From: Dactylosporangium sucinum
Lineage (GTDB): Bacteria > Actinomycetota > Actinomycetes > Mycobacteriales > Micromonosporaceae
Assembly (NCBI RefSeq): GCF_014647515.1
Contig: NZ_BMPI01000098.1
Location: forward strand, 1 to 35,233
Direction: 5' to 3'
Length of the DNA stretch: 35,233 nt
The notes under the pieces are model-generated. The model had not been told where the DNA came from. It saw only the letters and a list, made by a program, of their open reading frames with translations, and made no database searches. Position numbers and translations under genes: made by a program. Shown piece after piece: positions 16,622 through 25,737 of this stretch (within the stretch, counting starts at the first letter, position 1; every line of letters begins with the position of its first letter).

Positions 16622-17946
16622 GACAGCTCCAGCGTGCGGTCGCCGAGCGCCTCGACCAGCTGCGGGTCGTGCGTGACCAGCACCAGCGCGCGGCCCTCGT
16701 CGCGCAGGTCGGCCAGCAGTACCACCAGCTCCCGCCACGTCCGCAGGTCCTGCCCGAACGTCGGCTCGTCCAGCACCAGCACCGACGGCGCGGCGGCGAG
16801 CGCGGTCGCGACGCTGAGCCGGCGCTGCTCGCCGCCGGAGAGCGTGTAGGGGTTGGCGAGCGCGAGGTGGGCGAGCCGCAGCCGGTCCAGCAGGTCGTCG
16901 ACGGTCGCCGCGGGCGCCCCGCCCAGGGCCAGCTCGGCGCGGACGGTGTCGGTGACGAACTGGTGCTCCGGGTTCTGGAAGACCGAGCCGATCCGCCGGG
17001 CCAGCCGGGCCGCCCGCCAGCGGTGCGGCGGCCTCGCCGCGTCGTCCCCGGCCAGCGCCGGCGTGGCCTGCACATCGCCGGCGACCGGCTTCGTGAGCCC
17101 GCCGAGGAGCTGCGCGAGGGTGGACTTGCCGGCGCCGTTGGGCCCGAGCACCGCGAGCGCTTCGCCCGAATGTATCGCTATGTTCACGATGTTACCCGTG
17201 TACCGCAGCCCCAGCCGCGACGCGCGTAGCAGCACCTCGCCGGGCGGGGAGACCGCGCGGCGCGACGGCAGGGTCACGCCCGGTGCCCAGACCGCGTCCG
17301 ACGGCGACGAGCCGATCGTCACCGTCCGGTCCACGAGCGGCAGCGCCTCCTCGACCCGGTGCTCGACCAGCACCATCGTCGCGTCGAGCTCCTGCAACGC
17401 CTTGCCCAGCGCTGTCCGTACCAGATGGGCTCCCAACGGATCGAGGTTCGCGGTCGGCTCGTCCAGCAACAGCAGCGACGGCCGCAGCGCGAGGACGCCC
17501 GCGATCGCCAGGCGCTGCTGCTCCCCGCCGGACAGCGCGGCCGTGTCCCGGTCGCGGCCGTAGGGGAAGCCGACCGCGGCCAGCGCCGCGTCCACCCGCG
17601 GCCAGATCTCGGCCGCCGGCACGCCCCGGTTCTCCAGCCCGAACGCGACGTCGTCGCCGGCCCGGCTCATCACCAGCTGGGTCTGCGGGTCCTGGAACAC
17701 GATCCCGGTCTCGCCGCGCACGTCCCGGGGCGGCCGCCCGTCGACGAGCACCCGCCCCTCCTGCTCGCCGGAGTCGTCGGCGAGCAGGCCGGCCAGCGCG
17801 GCGAGCAGCGTGCTCTTGCCCGCGCCCGAGGCGCCGGCCAGCAGCACCCGCTCGCCGTGCTCGATGCGCAGGTCGAGGTGGCGGACCGCCCAGGCCTTGC
17901 GCCCGGCGTGCCGCCACCCGAACCCCTCGAAGACGACGGTGCTCAG
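16618..17946 (-). CDS. ykoD: ECF transporter dual ATPase (YkoD-like)
   Basis: A protein of about 442 residues with two fused ABC ATPase domains, as in Bacillus YkoD. Domain 1 has Walker A GASGAGKST, signature LSGGEQQRLAIAGVLAL and Walker B LLLLDEPTANLDP. Domain 2 has GPNGAGKST, LSGGEQRRLSVATALA and VLVLDEPTFGQD. Both are intact, so both could hydrolyse ATP. No ATG, GTG or TTG stands at the expected N-terminus; the best start is a CTG at 17946 lying in a CTGA overlap with the ykoE stop, a rare choice that may depend on coupling. The downstream T-component GTG overlaps its own stop. Confidence 0.88.
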   Translation of the reverse strand: MSTVVFEGFGWRHAGRKAWAVRHLDLRIEHGERVLLAGASGAGKSTLLAALAGLLADDSGEQEGRVLVDGRPPRDVRGETGIVFQDPQTQLVMSRAGDDVAFGLENRGVPAAEIWPRVDAALAAVGFPYGRDRDTAALSGGEQQRLAIAGVLALRPSLLLLDEPTANLDPLGAHLVRTALGKALQELDATMVLVEHRVEEALPLVDRTVTIGSSPSDAVWAPGVTLPSRRAVSPPGEVLLRASRLGLRYTGNIVNIAIHSGEALAVLGPNGAGKSTLAQLLGGLTKPVAGDVQATPALAGDDAARPPHRWRAARLARRIGSVFQNPEHQFVTDTVRAELALGGAPAATVDDLLDRLRLAHLALANPYTLSGGEQRRLSVATALAAAPSVLVLDEPTFGQDLRTWRELVVLLADLRDEGRALVLVTHDPQLVEALGDRTLELS

Positions 17947-18509
17947 ACGGCCACTCGCTCGCGGCCCGACGGGAACCGGTCGAGCACGCCCGTCCTCGAC
18001 AGCGACCGCTGCAGCGACCAGCTGCCCGCGCCGGCGACGACGGCGCCGCTGACCACCACGATCGCCGCGTACAGCCACTTGTCCCGCACGCTGAACGCGC
18101 CGTAGTAGACGTTGAGGTCGAGCAGCGCGGCGCCGGCGCCGGCCAGCGCGCCCGCGACGACGGCGTTGCCGAGCCGCCAGCCGCGGTAGCCGGTCAGCGC
18201 GAAGCCGAACTCGCCACCGACGCCCTGGACCAGGCCGGACAGCACGACGCCGAGGCCCCAGGCCGAGCCGAACAGGGCGGAGACGGAGGCGGCGACGACC
18301 TCGGTGTAGAGGCCGGCGCCCGGCTTGCGGATCACCAGCGGGCCGAGCACGCCGGGGATGAGCCAGACGCCGTAGATGAGCGCGCGCCAGGGCAGCGCCC
18401 AGCCGTCCAGCGCGTTCCACAGGTTGTTCCAGGCGTAGAACACCGCGGCGAACGCCACCGCGATGATCGAGGCGACGACGATGTCGACCGTGCGCCAGCG
18501 GGTCTGCAT
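17943..18509 (-). CDS. ykoE: ECF transporter substrate-binding S component (YkoE-like)
   Basis: A 188-residue membrane protein with about six hydrophobic helices and the YkoE pattern IRKPGAGLYTEVVAA then GLGVVLSGLVQGVGGEFGF. In Bacillus this family binds the thiamine precursor hydroxymethylpyrimidine (HMP). The TPP riboswitch directly upstream supports the same role here. ATG 18509 is preceded by a perfect AGGAGG (18515-18520). The three genes ykoE-ykoD-ykoC overlap by 4 nt at each junction; ykoF of Bacillus is missing. Confidence 0.9.
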   Translation of the reverse strand: MQTRWRTVDIVVASIIAVAFAAVFYAWNNLWNALDGWALPWRALIYGVWLIPGVLGPLVIRKPGAGLYTEVVAASVSALFGSAWGLGVVLSGLVQGVGGEFGFALTGYRGWRLGNAVVAGALAGAGAALLDLNVYYGAFSVRDKWLYAAIVVVSGAVVAGAGSWSLQRSLSRTGVLDRFPSGRERVAV

Positions 18510-18514
18510 TGATG

Positions 18515-18520
18515 CCTCCT
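18515..18520 (-). promoter_or_regulatory. Perfect Shine-Dalgarno site of ykoE
   Basis: AGGAGG on the reverse strand, 5 nt before ATG 18509. It is the natural target for riboswitch-linked control of translation. Confidence 0.8.
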
Positions 18521-18550
18521 AGTTCGGGGGTGAACCAGAAGGAGACGCGA

Positions 18551-18581
18551 CACCACGCGCCCGTTCGACGGACGCGTGGTG
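18551..18581 (-). promoter_or_regulatory. Stem-loop between the TPP riboswitch and the ykoE ribosome site
   Basis: CACCACGCG (18551-18559) pairs with CGCGTGGTG (18573-18581), a 9-bp stem with a 13-nt loop. It lies between the aptamer and AGGAGG. There is no T run, so if it is part of the expression platform it more likely acts by masking or pausing than as an intrinsic terminator. Confidence 0.55.
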
Positions 18582-18599
18582 CGTGGCGTGAGGTGACCG

Positions 18600-18692
<93 letters not shown>

Positions 18693-18753
18693 TCGGATGT
18701 GCAGTTGTTTCCCGAAGGTAACAGTGAACGTCGCTTCCTCGTAGTCTCGGGTC

Positions 18754-19599
18754 ATGAAAATCACGGCCCGGTCGCTGGTCTTCGACGTCATCGAGGGCGG
18801 CCCGCCGGACGGGCCCCCGGTCCTGCTGCTGCACGGCTTCCCCCAGCACAGCGGCGAGTGGGCCGCGGTCACGCCGCTGCTGCACGCCGCCGGCCTGCGC
18901 ACCTACGCGCTGGACCAGCGGGGCACCTCGCCGGGAGCCCGCCCGGAGGCGGTCGAGGACTACCGGATCACCGAGTGCGCGCTCGACGCCGTGGCGGTCC
19001 TCGACGCGCTGGGGGTTCCGGCGGTACACCTGGTGGGGCACGACTGGGGCGCGATCTGCGCCTGGCACGTGGCGCTGCGCCACCCGGCCCGGGTGCGCAC
19101 GCTCACCGCGGTCTCGGTGCCGCACCCGCACGCCACGGCGCGGGCGTACCTGTTCGACGCCGACCAGCGCGAGCGGTCCGCCTACATCAAGCTGTTCCGC
19201 CAGCCGGGGAGGGCGGAGACGGCGCTGCTGGAGGACGACGCCCGGCGGATGCGCGCGCTCTTCGCCGGCTCCGGCCTCACGGACGAGGGCGTCGACAGCT
19301 ATGTCCGCCCCCTGCAGCAGCCGGGCGCGCTCACCGCCGCGCTCAACTGGTACCGCGCGATGAACCCGAAGGCCGACCTCATCGGCATCGGGCGGTGCCG
19401 TGTGCCGACCACGTACGTCTGGAGCGACGAGGACCTGGCGATCGGTGCCACGGCGGCCCGCGGGTGCGCATCCCGCGTGGCGGCCGACTACCGGTTCGTG
19501 CCGCTGGCCGGGGTGAGCCACTGGATCCCCGACCAGGTGCCCGGCGCGGTGGCGGATGCCATCATCGCTCGATGTATGGCGGAGGCTACCGGCGGGTAA
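18754..19599 (+). CDS. Alpha/beta hydrolase, epoxide hydrolase-like
   Basis: A 281-residue cytosolic alpha/beta hydrolase. The oxyanion-hole motif HGFP is at 27-30, the nucleophile elbow GHDWGA puts Asp at residue 97, an acidic residue lies in WSDEDL, and the catalytic His is in GVSHWIPDQ. An Asp nucleophile with HGxP is the epoxide hydrolase/haloalkane dehalogenase pattern, so it should hydrolyse an epoxide or C-halogen bond; the substrate is unknown. ATG 18754 is the first good start. Divergent from the riboswitch-controlled operon and 44 nt before the acyl-CoA dehydrogenase gene, with which it may be co-transcribed. Confidence 0.9.
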   Translation: MKITARSLVFDVIEGGPPDGPPVLLLHGFPQHSGEWAAVTPLLHAAGLRTYALDQRGTSPGARPEAVEDYRITECALDAVAVLDALGVPAVHLVGHDWGAICAWHVALRHPARVRTLTAVSVPHPHATARAYLFDADQRERSAYIKLFRQPGRAETALLEDDARRMRALFAGSGLTDEGVDSYVRPLQQPGALTAALNWYRAMNPKADLIGIGRCRVPTTYVWSDEDLAIGATAARGCASRVAADYRFVPLAGVSHWIPDQVPGAVADAIIARCMAEATGG

Positions 19600-19643
19600 T
19601 AACCTGGCTTGTATCCCAGCGATTCCTGCCTTTGGGGGTTGGC

Positions 19644-21572
19644 ATGGCGACCACCGACGCAACGCAGGTTCCGACCCAGCCGGTCCACACCGAGCGCGAG
19701 GCGCGCAAGGTGATCGAGGCCAACCGCGAGTCCGAGTGGCGCAAGCCCAGCTTCGGCAAGGAGCTGTTCCTCGGCCGGTTCCGCCTGGACCTCATCGACC
19801 CGCTCCCTGAGCTCGACGCCACCCGCCTCGCCCGCGGCGCCGAGTTCCGCGACAAGCTCGCCACGTACCTCTCCGCCGAGGTCGACGGCCAGCAGATCGA
19901 GCGCGACGCGCGCATCCCCGACGAGGTCCTCCGCTCGCTCGGCGAGCTCGGGGCCCTCGGCATGAAGATCGACGAGAAGTACGGCGGGCTCGGCCTCACC
20001 AACCTCGACTACTGCCGCGCGCTGGCGCTCGCCGGGTCGGTGAGCCCGGCGATCGGCGCCCTGCTGTCGGCCCACCAGTCGATCGGCGTGCCGCAGCCGC
20101 TGAAGCTGGTCGGCACCGACGAGCAGAAGCAGCGCTTCCTGCCCCGGCTGGCCGGCGGCGAGGTGTCGGCGTTCCTGCTGACCGAGCCCGAGGTCGGGTC
20201 CTACCCGGCCAACCTGCGCACCTCGGCCGTGCCGACCCCGGAGGGTGACTACCTGCTCAACGGGGTGAAGCTGTGGGCGACCAACGGCACGCTCGCCACG
20301 CTGTTCGTGGTCATGGCGCTGGTGCCGAAGAGCGAGGGGCACCGCGGCGGGATCACCGCGTTCGTCGTCGAGGGCGACGCGCCCGGGGTGACGATCGAGC
20401 GGCGCAACGCGTTCATGGGCCTGCGCGGCCTGGAGAACAGCGTGACCCGCTTCCACGACGTGCGGGTGCCGGCCGGCAACGTCATCGGCGGCGAGGGCCA
20501 GGGCCTGCGCATCGCACTGAGCACGCTGAACACCGGCCGGCTGTCGTTGCCCGCGATGTGCGTCGGCGCCGGCAAGTGGTGCCTCAACGTGGCGCGCGAG
20601 TGGGCCGCCGAGCGGGTCCAGATGGGCCGCCCGATCGGCACCTACGAGGCGATCGCGAAGAAGATCGCATTCATCGCCGGCTCGACGTACGGCATGGAGG
20701 CCATGCTCGACGTGTCCTGCCGCCTCGCCGACGACGACCGCAACGACATCCGCATCGAGGCCGCCCTGGTCAAGCTCTACGCCAGCGAGCTGGCCTGGAA
20801 GATCGCCGACGAGCTGGTGCAGATCCGCGGCGGCCGCGGCTACGAGACCGCCGACTCCCTCGCCGCCCGCGGCGAGCGGCCGATCCCGGCCGAGCAGATC
20901 CTGCGCGACCTGCGGATCAACCGCATCTTCGAGGGCTCGACGGAGATCATGCACCTGGCGATCGCCCGCGAGGCGGTCGACGCCCACCTGTCGGTCGCCG
21001 GGGACATCATCGACCCGGAGGCCCGCCTGGGCGCGAAGGCCAGGGCGGCCGGCAAGGCGGGCGGCTTCTACGCCCGCTGGCTGCCGACGCTGGTCGCCGG
21101 GCGGGGGCAGCTGCCGGGCGGCTACGGCGAGTTCGGCCCGCTGGCGTCCCACCTGCGGTTCGTCGAGCGGGCGGCGCGGAGACTGGCCCGGGAGACCTTC
21201 TACGGGATGGCCCGCTGGCAGGGGAAGCTGGAGCACAAGCAGGGCTTCCTGGGCCGCATCGTGGACATCGGCGCGGAGCTGTTCGCGATGTCCGCCGCGT
21301 GCGTCAAGGCCCGCGCCGAGCGGGCGGAGCGGCCGGAAGGCGTCGAGCTGGCCGACCTGTTCTGCCGGCAGGCGACGCTGCGCGTCGAGGCGCTGTTCCA
21401 CGACCTGTGGCACAACGTGGACGCGATCGAGGCGTCCGCGGCCAAGCGGGTGCTGGAGGGCCGGTACCGCTCGCTGGAGGACGGCGTGATCCCGCCCCCG
21501 CCGGCGGGCGCCTGGACGTCGGAGTGGCAGCCGGGGGCCTCGACGGCGGACGACGTCCGCCGCCGCGTCTGA
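19644..21572 (+). CDS. Acyl-CoA dehydrogenase, long form with C-terminal extension
   Basis: A 642-residue flavoprotein that oxidises acyl-CoA thioesters at the alpha-beta bond. The N-terminal helical domain is followed by the flavin-contact segment FLLTEPEVGSYPANLRT, the middle beta domain, and the C-terminal helix bundle with QIRGGRGYE and the catalytic-base region RIFEGSTEIMH (Glu430). About 170 further residues form a C-terminal extension as in VLCAD-like and many actinobacterial FadE proteins. The ribosome site before ATG 19644 is weak (GGGGGTT). The frame stays open upstream through the hydrolase gene but that part is not coding in this frame. Ends 12 nt before a large inverted repeat. 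Confidence 0.93.
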   Translation: MATTDATQVPTQPVHTEREARKVIEANRESEWRKPSFGKELFLGRFRLDLIDPLPELDATRLARGAEFRDKLATYLSAEVDGQQIERDARIPDEVLRSLGELGALGMKIDEKYGGLGLTNLDYCRALALAGSVSPAIGALLSAHQSIGVPQPLKLVGTDEQKQRFLPRLAGGEVSAFLLTEPEVGSYPANLRTSAVPTPEGDYLLNGVKLWATNGTLATLFVVMALVPKSEGHRGGITAFVVEGDAPGVTIERRNAFMGLRGLENSVTRFHDVRVPAGNVIGGEGQGLRIALSTLNTGRLSLPAMCVGAGKWCLNVAREWAAERVQMGRPIGTYEAIAKKIAFIAGSTYGMEAMLDVSCRLADDDRNDIRIEAALVKLYASELAWKIADELVQIRGGRGYETADSLAARGERPIPAEQILRDLRINRIFEGSTEIMHLAIAREAVDAHLSVAGDIIDPEARLGAKARAAGKAGGFYARWLPTLVAGRGQLPGGYGEFGPLASHLRFVERAARRLARETFYGMARWQGKLEHKQGFLGRIVDIGAELFAMSAACVKARAERAERPEGVELADLFCRQATLRVEALFHDLWHNVDAIEASAAKRVLEGRYRSLEDGVIPPPPAGAWTSEWQPGASTADDVRRRV

Positions 21573-21584
21573 CCCCTCGTCCGT

Positions 21585-21655
21585 CGATCTTGCAGTCGTG
21601 GTGCCCGTTTCGTGCTCGATCGCGGGCTTTCGTCGCCACCACAACTGCAAGATCG
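21585..21655. repeat. 19-bp inverted repeat between convergent genes (same family as 13607-13682)
   Basis: CGATCTTGCAGTCGTGGTG (21585-21603) pairs with its inverse at 21637-21655, with one mismatch, around a 33-nt loop. The arms match those at 13607-13682 for 18 of 19 bases, while the loops are unrelated. It lies between the acyl-CoA dehydrogenase stop and the stop of the convergent membrane protein gene. Confidence 0.9.
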
Positions 21656-21664
21656 GCGCGGGGG

Positions 21665-22321
21665 TCAGGTCCGCAGGTCCAGCTCCGGCGGGCGCTTGGC
21701 GTCCGGGGCGCCGGCCGGGGCCCAGGGGCGCAGGCCCAGGGCGCGCAGCTCCAGCCTCGCCAGGGCCTCGACCGCGGCGCTGTCGCCCTTGCGCCAGCGG
21801 GCGGCGATCTCCGGGTCCAGCTTGACCAGCTTGCCGATCGGCTGGGTGGCCAGGGCCCGCAGGGCGAGCAGGTCGCGGCCGGCTGTGGCGCCGCGCAGCC
21901 GCGCCGCCGAGCCGGCCCGGCGCATCCAGCGGATCCGCAGCGGGAGCCAGACCAGCACGACCAGGGCGACCGGCAGCACCACCAGGACGATCGAGAGGAT
22001 CCAGGCCAGGTCGGCGACGATCTCCTGCTGGTCGCGGCCGGCGTTGGCCAGCGAGGTGGCGGCGTTGGCGGCGTTGGTGAACGGGGCCGCCACCGAGTCG
22101 GGGACGCCCGGCACGCCCTTGATCTTGTCGCCGGCCGAGTTGAGGTTCTCGGCCAGGCCGTTGCCGGCGCCCTCGAGCTTCTGCCCGGGCACGGCGAGTT
22201 TCTGGATGAGGTCGAACACCGTCATCCCCAGCCGGACCCAGGCATACACCCAGGCGGCGACGAACAGGTCGGTGAGGGACTGCCGGATGGCGGTGGGGGC
22301 ACGGTCGGCATAGAGCTTCAC
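21665..22321 (-). CDS. Membrane protein of unknown function
   Basis: A 218-residue protein. An amphipathic N-terminal region (LTDLFVAAWVYAWVRLGMTVFDLI, about 16-39) may be a first helix. A polar Ala/Asn/Gly-rich loop follows, then a strong membrane helix (ILSIVLVVLPVALVVLVWLPL, about 108-128) and a basic cytosolic tail rich in Arg and Ala ending RPPELDLRT. I do not recognise a family. ATG 22321 is close to the start of the divergent HIT gene (24 nt apart), so the two promoters must overlap or lie in the neighbour's coding region. Frame and codon bias support a real gene. Confidence 0.75.
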   Translation of the reverse strand: MKLYADRAPTAIRQSLTDLFVAAWVYAWVRLGMTVFDLIQKLAVPGQKLEGAGNGLAENLNSAGDKIKGVPGVPDSVAAPFTNAANAATSLANAGRDQQEIVADLAWILSIVLVVLPVALVVLVWLPLRIRWMRRAGSAARLRGATAGRDLLALRALATQPIGKLVKLDPEIAARWRKGDSAAVEALARLELRALGLRPWAPAGAPDAKRPPELDLRT

Positions 22322-22345
22322 GACTTCATGCTTCTATGGACCACC

Positions 22346-22744
22346 ATGGACTGCATCTTCTGCGCCATCGTCGCCGGCGCCGCCGAGGCCAGCTTCGTCC
22401 ACCAGGACGACGACGTCGTGGCCTTCATGGACCTGAACCCGGTCACGCCCGGGCACCTGCTGGTCATCCCGCGCTCGCACGCGGTCGGCCTGGCCGACCT
22501 GGACGAGTTCGCGGGCGCCGCGGTCTGGCGGGTCGCCCACCGGCTCGGCCGGGTGGTCCGCCACGAGGGCGTGAACCTGTTCCTGGCCGACGGTGCCGCC
22601 GCCGGCCAGGAGGTGTTCCACGTCCACCTGCACGTGGTACCCCGCTACGAGGGCGACGGCTTCAAGCTGGTCGTCCAGCCCGGCCGCCCGACGCGGGCCG
22701 AGCTCGACGAGATGGCGGCCTCGATCCGCGCCGCGCTGCCCTAA
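22346..22744 (+). CDS. HIT family protein (second copy in the window)
   Basis: A 132-residue histidine-triad protein. DCIFCAIVAGAAEA at the N-terminus, DLNPVTPGHLLVIPRSHA in the middle, and the triad HVHLHVVPRYEGD near the C-terminus are all intact. The last segment places it in the Fhit/HinT-like bacterial group, probably a nucleotidyl hydrolase. ATG 22346 fits the family start; ATG 22328 in the same frame would add six residues. It differs clearly from the HIT protein at 86-436, so the two are not recent duplicates. Divergent from the membrane protein gene; followed by a 331-nt repeat-filled spacer. Confidence 0.93.
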   Translation: MDCIFCAIVAGAAEASFVHQDDDVVAFMDLNPVTPGHLLVIPRSHAVGLADLDEFAGAAVWRVAHRLGRVVRHEGVNLFLADGAAAGQEVFHVHLHVVPRYEGDGFKLVVQPGRPTRAELDEMAASIRAALP

Positions 22745-22764
22745 GGGCATAGCCGCCGCCGCGG

Positions 22765-22885
22765 GCCTGCGCACAGACGTCGGTCGATCTACCCTCAAGT
22801 CGATCTCGGAAAGTGAGGGTAGATCGACCAACGTCTGTGCGCAGGCCCGGGCGTCCGCGCGACCGGCCAACGTCTGTGCGCAGGC
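22765..22885. repeat. 33-bp inverted repeat plus a third direct half-copy
   Basis: Arms at 22765-22797 and 22814-22846 (33 bp, one mismatch) face each other across a 16-nt loop; they begin GCCTGCGCACAGACGT and run into GGTCGATCTACCCTCA. A third partial copy, CCAACGTCTGTGCGCAGGC, lies at 22867-22885 in the same direction as the right arm. A further direct repeat, CGGGCGTCCGCGCGACCGG, is at 22848-22866 and again (one mismatch) about 22927-22945. These fill most of the 331-nt spacer between the HIT and glyS genes (22745-23075), in which no gene is seen. Confidence 0.88.
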
Positions 22886-22983
22886 TCGGTCGACCTCCGG
22901 GAACCGCGTGCGGGCGGTGCGTGGTTCGGGCGTCCGCGCGGCCGGTAGGTCGCGGGCCCTTGCCACGACGGCGACGGCAGCGA

Positions 22984-23016
22984 CGTGGGGCCGGTCCTTG
23001 ATGGACCGGCCCCACG
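22984..23016. terminator. Strong 14-bp hairpin, probable two-way terminator
   Basis: CGTGGGGCCGGTCC (22984-22997) pairs perfectly with GGACCGGCCCCACG (23003-23016) around the loop TTGAT. It lies between the convergent HIT and glyS genes. There is no T run on either side, which is common for actinobacterial terminators. Confidence 0.75.
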
Positions 23017-23061
23017 AGCGGTGCCTGGCGGGAGCGACGGTCGCGCCTTGCGCGGACCCGA

Positions 23062-23075
23062 GTCCCTGAAGAAAA

Positions 23076-23079
<4 letters not shown>
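23062..23079. repeat. Dispersed 18-mer overlapping the glyS stop codon
   Basis: GTCCCTGAAGAAAATCAG, identical to 2757-2774 in the VOC/phoH spacer. On the reverse strand its first bases form the TGA of glyS. A diverged GCGACGG...CGCC motif lies about 25 bases before it, as in the other copy. Confidence 0.8.
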
Positions 23080-24455
<1,376 letters not shown>

Positions 24456-24577
24456 TGTGGTTCCTCCTCGGCCTCACGGCGACTGGCTGTCGGCAAGGCG
24501 GTTGTGGTTGAACAGGACGGGCGAACCGTCAACGTCCCCATCGACGGTACGGTTACGCAACGGTGAGCCGCACCAGA

Positions 24578-25081
24578 TTATTCGACGCCCCCGCAGATGA
24601 CGTATCGGGTGCCTTCCTGCGACATGACGAACTCCATCGTTCGCTGGACCTGGCCTTTCTGCTGCACGGTGGCCGGCACGACGATGTCCTGCTGGATGAT
24701 CACGTCGTTCTCGTCGACGGAGAAGGCGACGACCGGTGACGCGGCGTAGTGGTCCCGGAACCAGCTGACGGGGTGGCGGCTCTGCTGCGCGGCGCACAGG
24801 TACTCGTCGTGGGCGCGCTCGTAGTCCTCCGCCTGCAGGGCGCCGAGGTAGCCGCGGGCCGCGTCGGCGACCTGGGTGCGGGCCAGGTTGTCGGCGAAGG
24901 AGATGAAGAAGCCGCCGCCGAGGACGCCGCCGACGCAGCACAGGACGAGCACGAGGCCGCCGACGCCCAGGCCGATCCACAGGCCCTTCAGGTCGCGGTC
25001 GCGCGGCGGGGCGGCGAACGGCGCGACGACCCCCGGCCCGGCCGGCGGCGCGGGCACCTCATCGACCTGAGGCGGCATCAT
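24578..25081 (-). CDS. Small membrane-anchored protein with NTF2-like extracellular part
   Basis: A 167-residue protein: a Pro-rich cytosolic head (about 1-30), one strong membrane helix (WIGLGVGGLVLVLCCVGGVLG, about 35-55), then an exposed domain opening with ARGYLGALQAEDYERAHDEYLCA. That helix-turn-helix pattern recalls the DUF4878/NTF2-like domains common in actinobacterial single-pass proteins; the match is by eye. Function unknown. Double ATG at 25081/25078 with only a weak ribosome site. Probably transcribed toward glyS, with 122 nt between. It is common to find such genes beside housekeeping genes, so no role in translation is implied. Confidence 0.75.
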   Translation of the reverse strand: MMPPQVDEVPAPPAGPGVVAPFAAPPRDRDLKGLWIGLGVGGLVLVLCCVGGVLGGGFFISFADNLARTQVADAARGYLGALQAEDYERAHDEYLCAAQQSRHPVSWFRDHYAASPVVAFSVDENDVIIQQDIVVPATVQQKGQVQRTMEFVMSQEGTRYVICGGVE

Positions 25082-25100
25082 GACCGAAGCCTATCCGTCC

Positions 25101-25421
25101 TCAGGCGCGGTCACTCGCGGTCACGGTCAGCTCGCCGCCGGGCGCGACCACGGCCAGCTCCTCGAACGCGGACGGCTCGTCGAGCGACTGGGCCAGCAGC
25201 GGGGTGGCGTGCATCTTCACGTCGAAGTTCGACAGGGCGCGGCGGTAGGCGCCGACCGACGCCCACTCGGTGAGGATCGTCCAGTGCGCCGGGTCGTCGT
25301 ACGCGCGTCCGAGGCTCCCCCGGAGATACCCTGGGCACGCCGCCAGGGCGCCGAGCGCGGCGTGCGCCCGCTCGGGGAAGCCTGCGGGATCCTCGACCAC
25401 GAACCGTGTCACCACCAGCAT
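25101..25421 (-). CDS. Antibiotic biosynthesis monooxygenase (ABM)-domain protein
   Basis: A 106-residue dimeric alpha/beta-barrel protein. The segments VVTRFVVEDPAGFPERAHAALGALAACPG and HWTILTEWASVGAYRRALS (each cut to landmarks at residues 3-31 and 46-64) follow the ABM pattern of strand, helix, W/E strand and helix. Relatives include quinol monooxygenases and heme-degrading enzymes, but many family members have no known substrate. No histidine typical of the heme type is obvious. It diverges from the small membrane protein gene at 25451, with 29 nt between starts; 19 nt separate its stop from the neighbouring gene start. Confidence 0.78.
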   Translation of the reverse strand: MLVVTRFVVEDPAGFPERAHAALGALAACPGYLRGSLGRAYDDPAHWTILTEWASVGAYRRALSNFDVKMHATPLLAQSLDEPSAFEELAVVAPGGELTVTASDRA

Positions 25422-25450
25422 GCCGCGAGCATACGGACCTGAGGAGTGAG

Positions 25451-25699
25451 ATGTCCGAGCGTGTCCTGATCCGGCTCGGCCGGCTGAACCCGACCGCGGT
25501 CTTCCTCGGCGTCGGCGTGCTCGTGTTCGTCGCGCTCGTGCTGCCGGGAATCGTCGGGGGAGCGCTGCTGTTCCTCCTGGCGGCCGGGGTGCTGTGGCTG
25601 CTCACGAAGACCTGGGCGGTGCACCCGCCGCGGGCCCGGGTGGCGCGGGTCGTGATCCTCGGGCTGCTGGTCGCGCTGGCCGTGTTCAAGATCGCTTAA
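25451..25699 (+). CDS. Small two-helix membrane protein
   Basis: An 82-residue protein with two hydrophobic helices (TAVFLGVGVLVFVALVLPGI about 16-35, extending into GGALLFLLAAGVLWLL about 36-52) and a third short one near the C-terminus (VVILGLLVALAVF). The loop KTWAVHPPRARVAR is basic. No enzymatic motif. ATG 25451 is preceded by GAGGAGTGAG. I cannot name a family with confidence. It ends two bases before the zinc-uptake promoter. Confidence 0.75.
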   Translation: MSERVLIRLGRLNPTAVFLGVGVLVFVALVLPGIVGGALLFLLAAGVLWLLTKTWAVHPPRARVARVVILGLLVALAVFKIA

Positions 25700-25700
25700 G

Positions 25701-25729
25701 TTGACAACGATTCTCATTATCGGGCAGGC
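25701..25729 (+). promoter_or_regulatory. Zur-box promoter of the zinc ABC locus
   Basis: TTGACA (25701-25706) is a perfect -35 box; CAGGCT (25724-25729) at 17-nt spacing is a weak -10. Overlying the -35 and spacer is TGACAACGATTCTCATTA (25702-25719), close to the Fur/Zur consensus TGAxAACGATTxTCA. Transcription would begin near 25736-25738, at or next to the GTG start, so the mRNA may be leaderless. Zinc-bound Zur would block RNA polymerase here. Confidence 0.75.
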
Positions 25730-25737
25730 TCGACAGC

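Noticed and set aside
24456..24577. T-box leader or clear promoter upstream of glyS
   Set aside because: No T-box motif or specifier stem is visible. A TTGACG exists but has no acceptable -10 at the right spacing.
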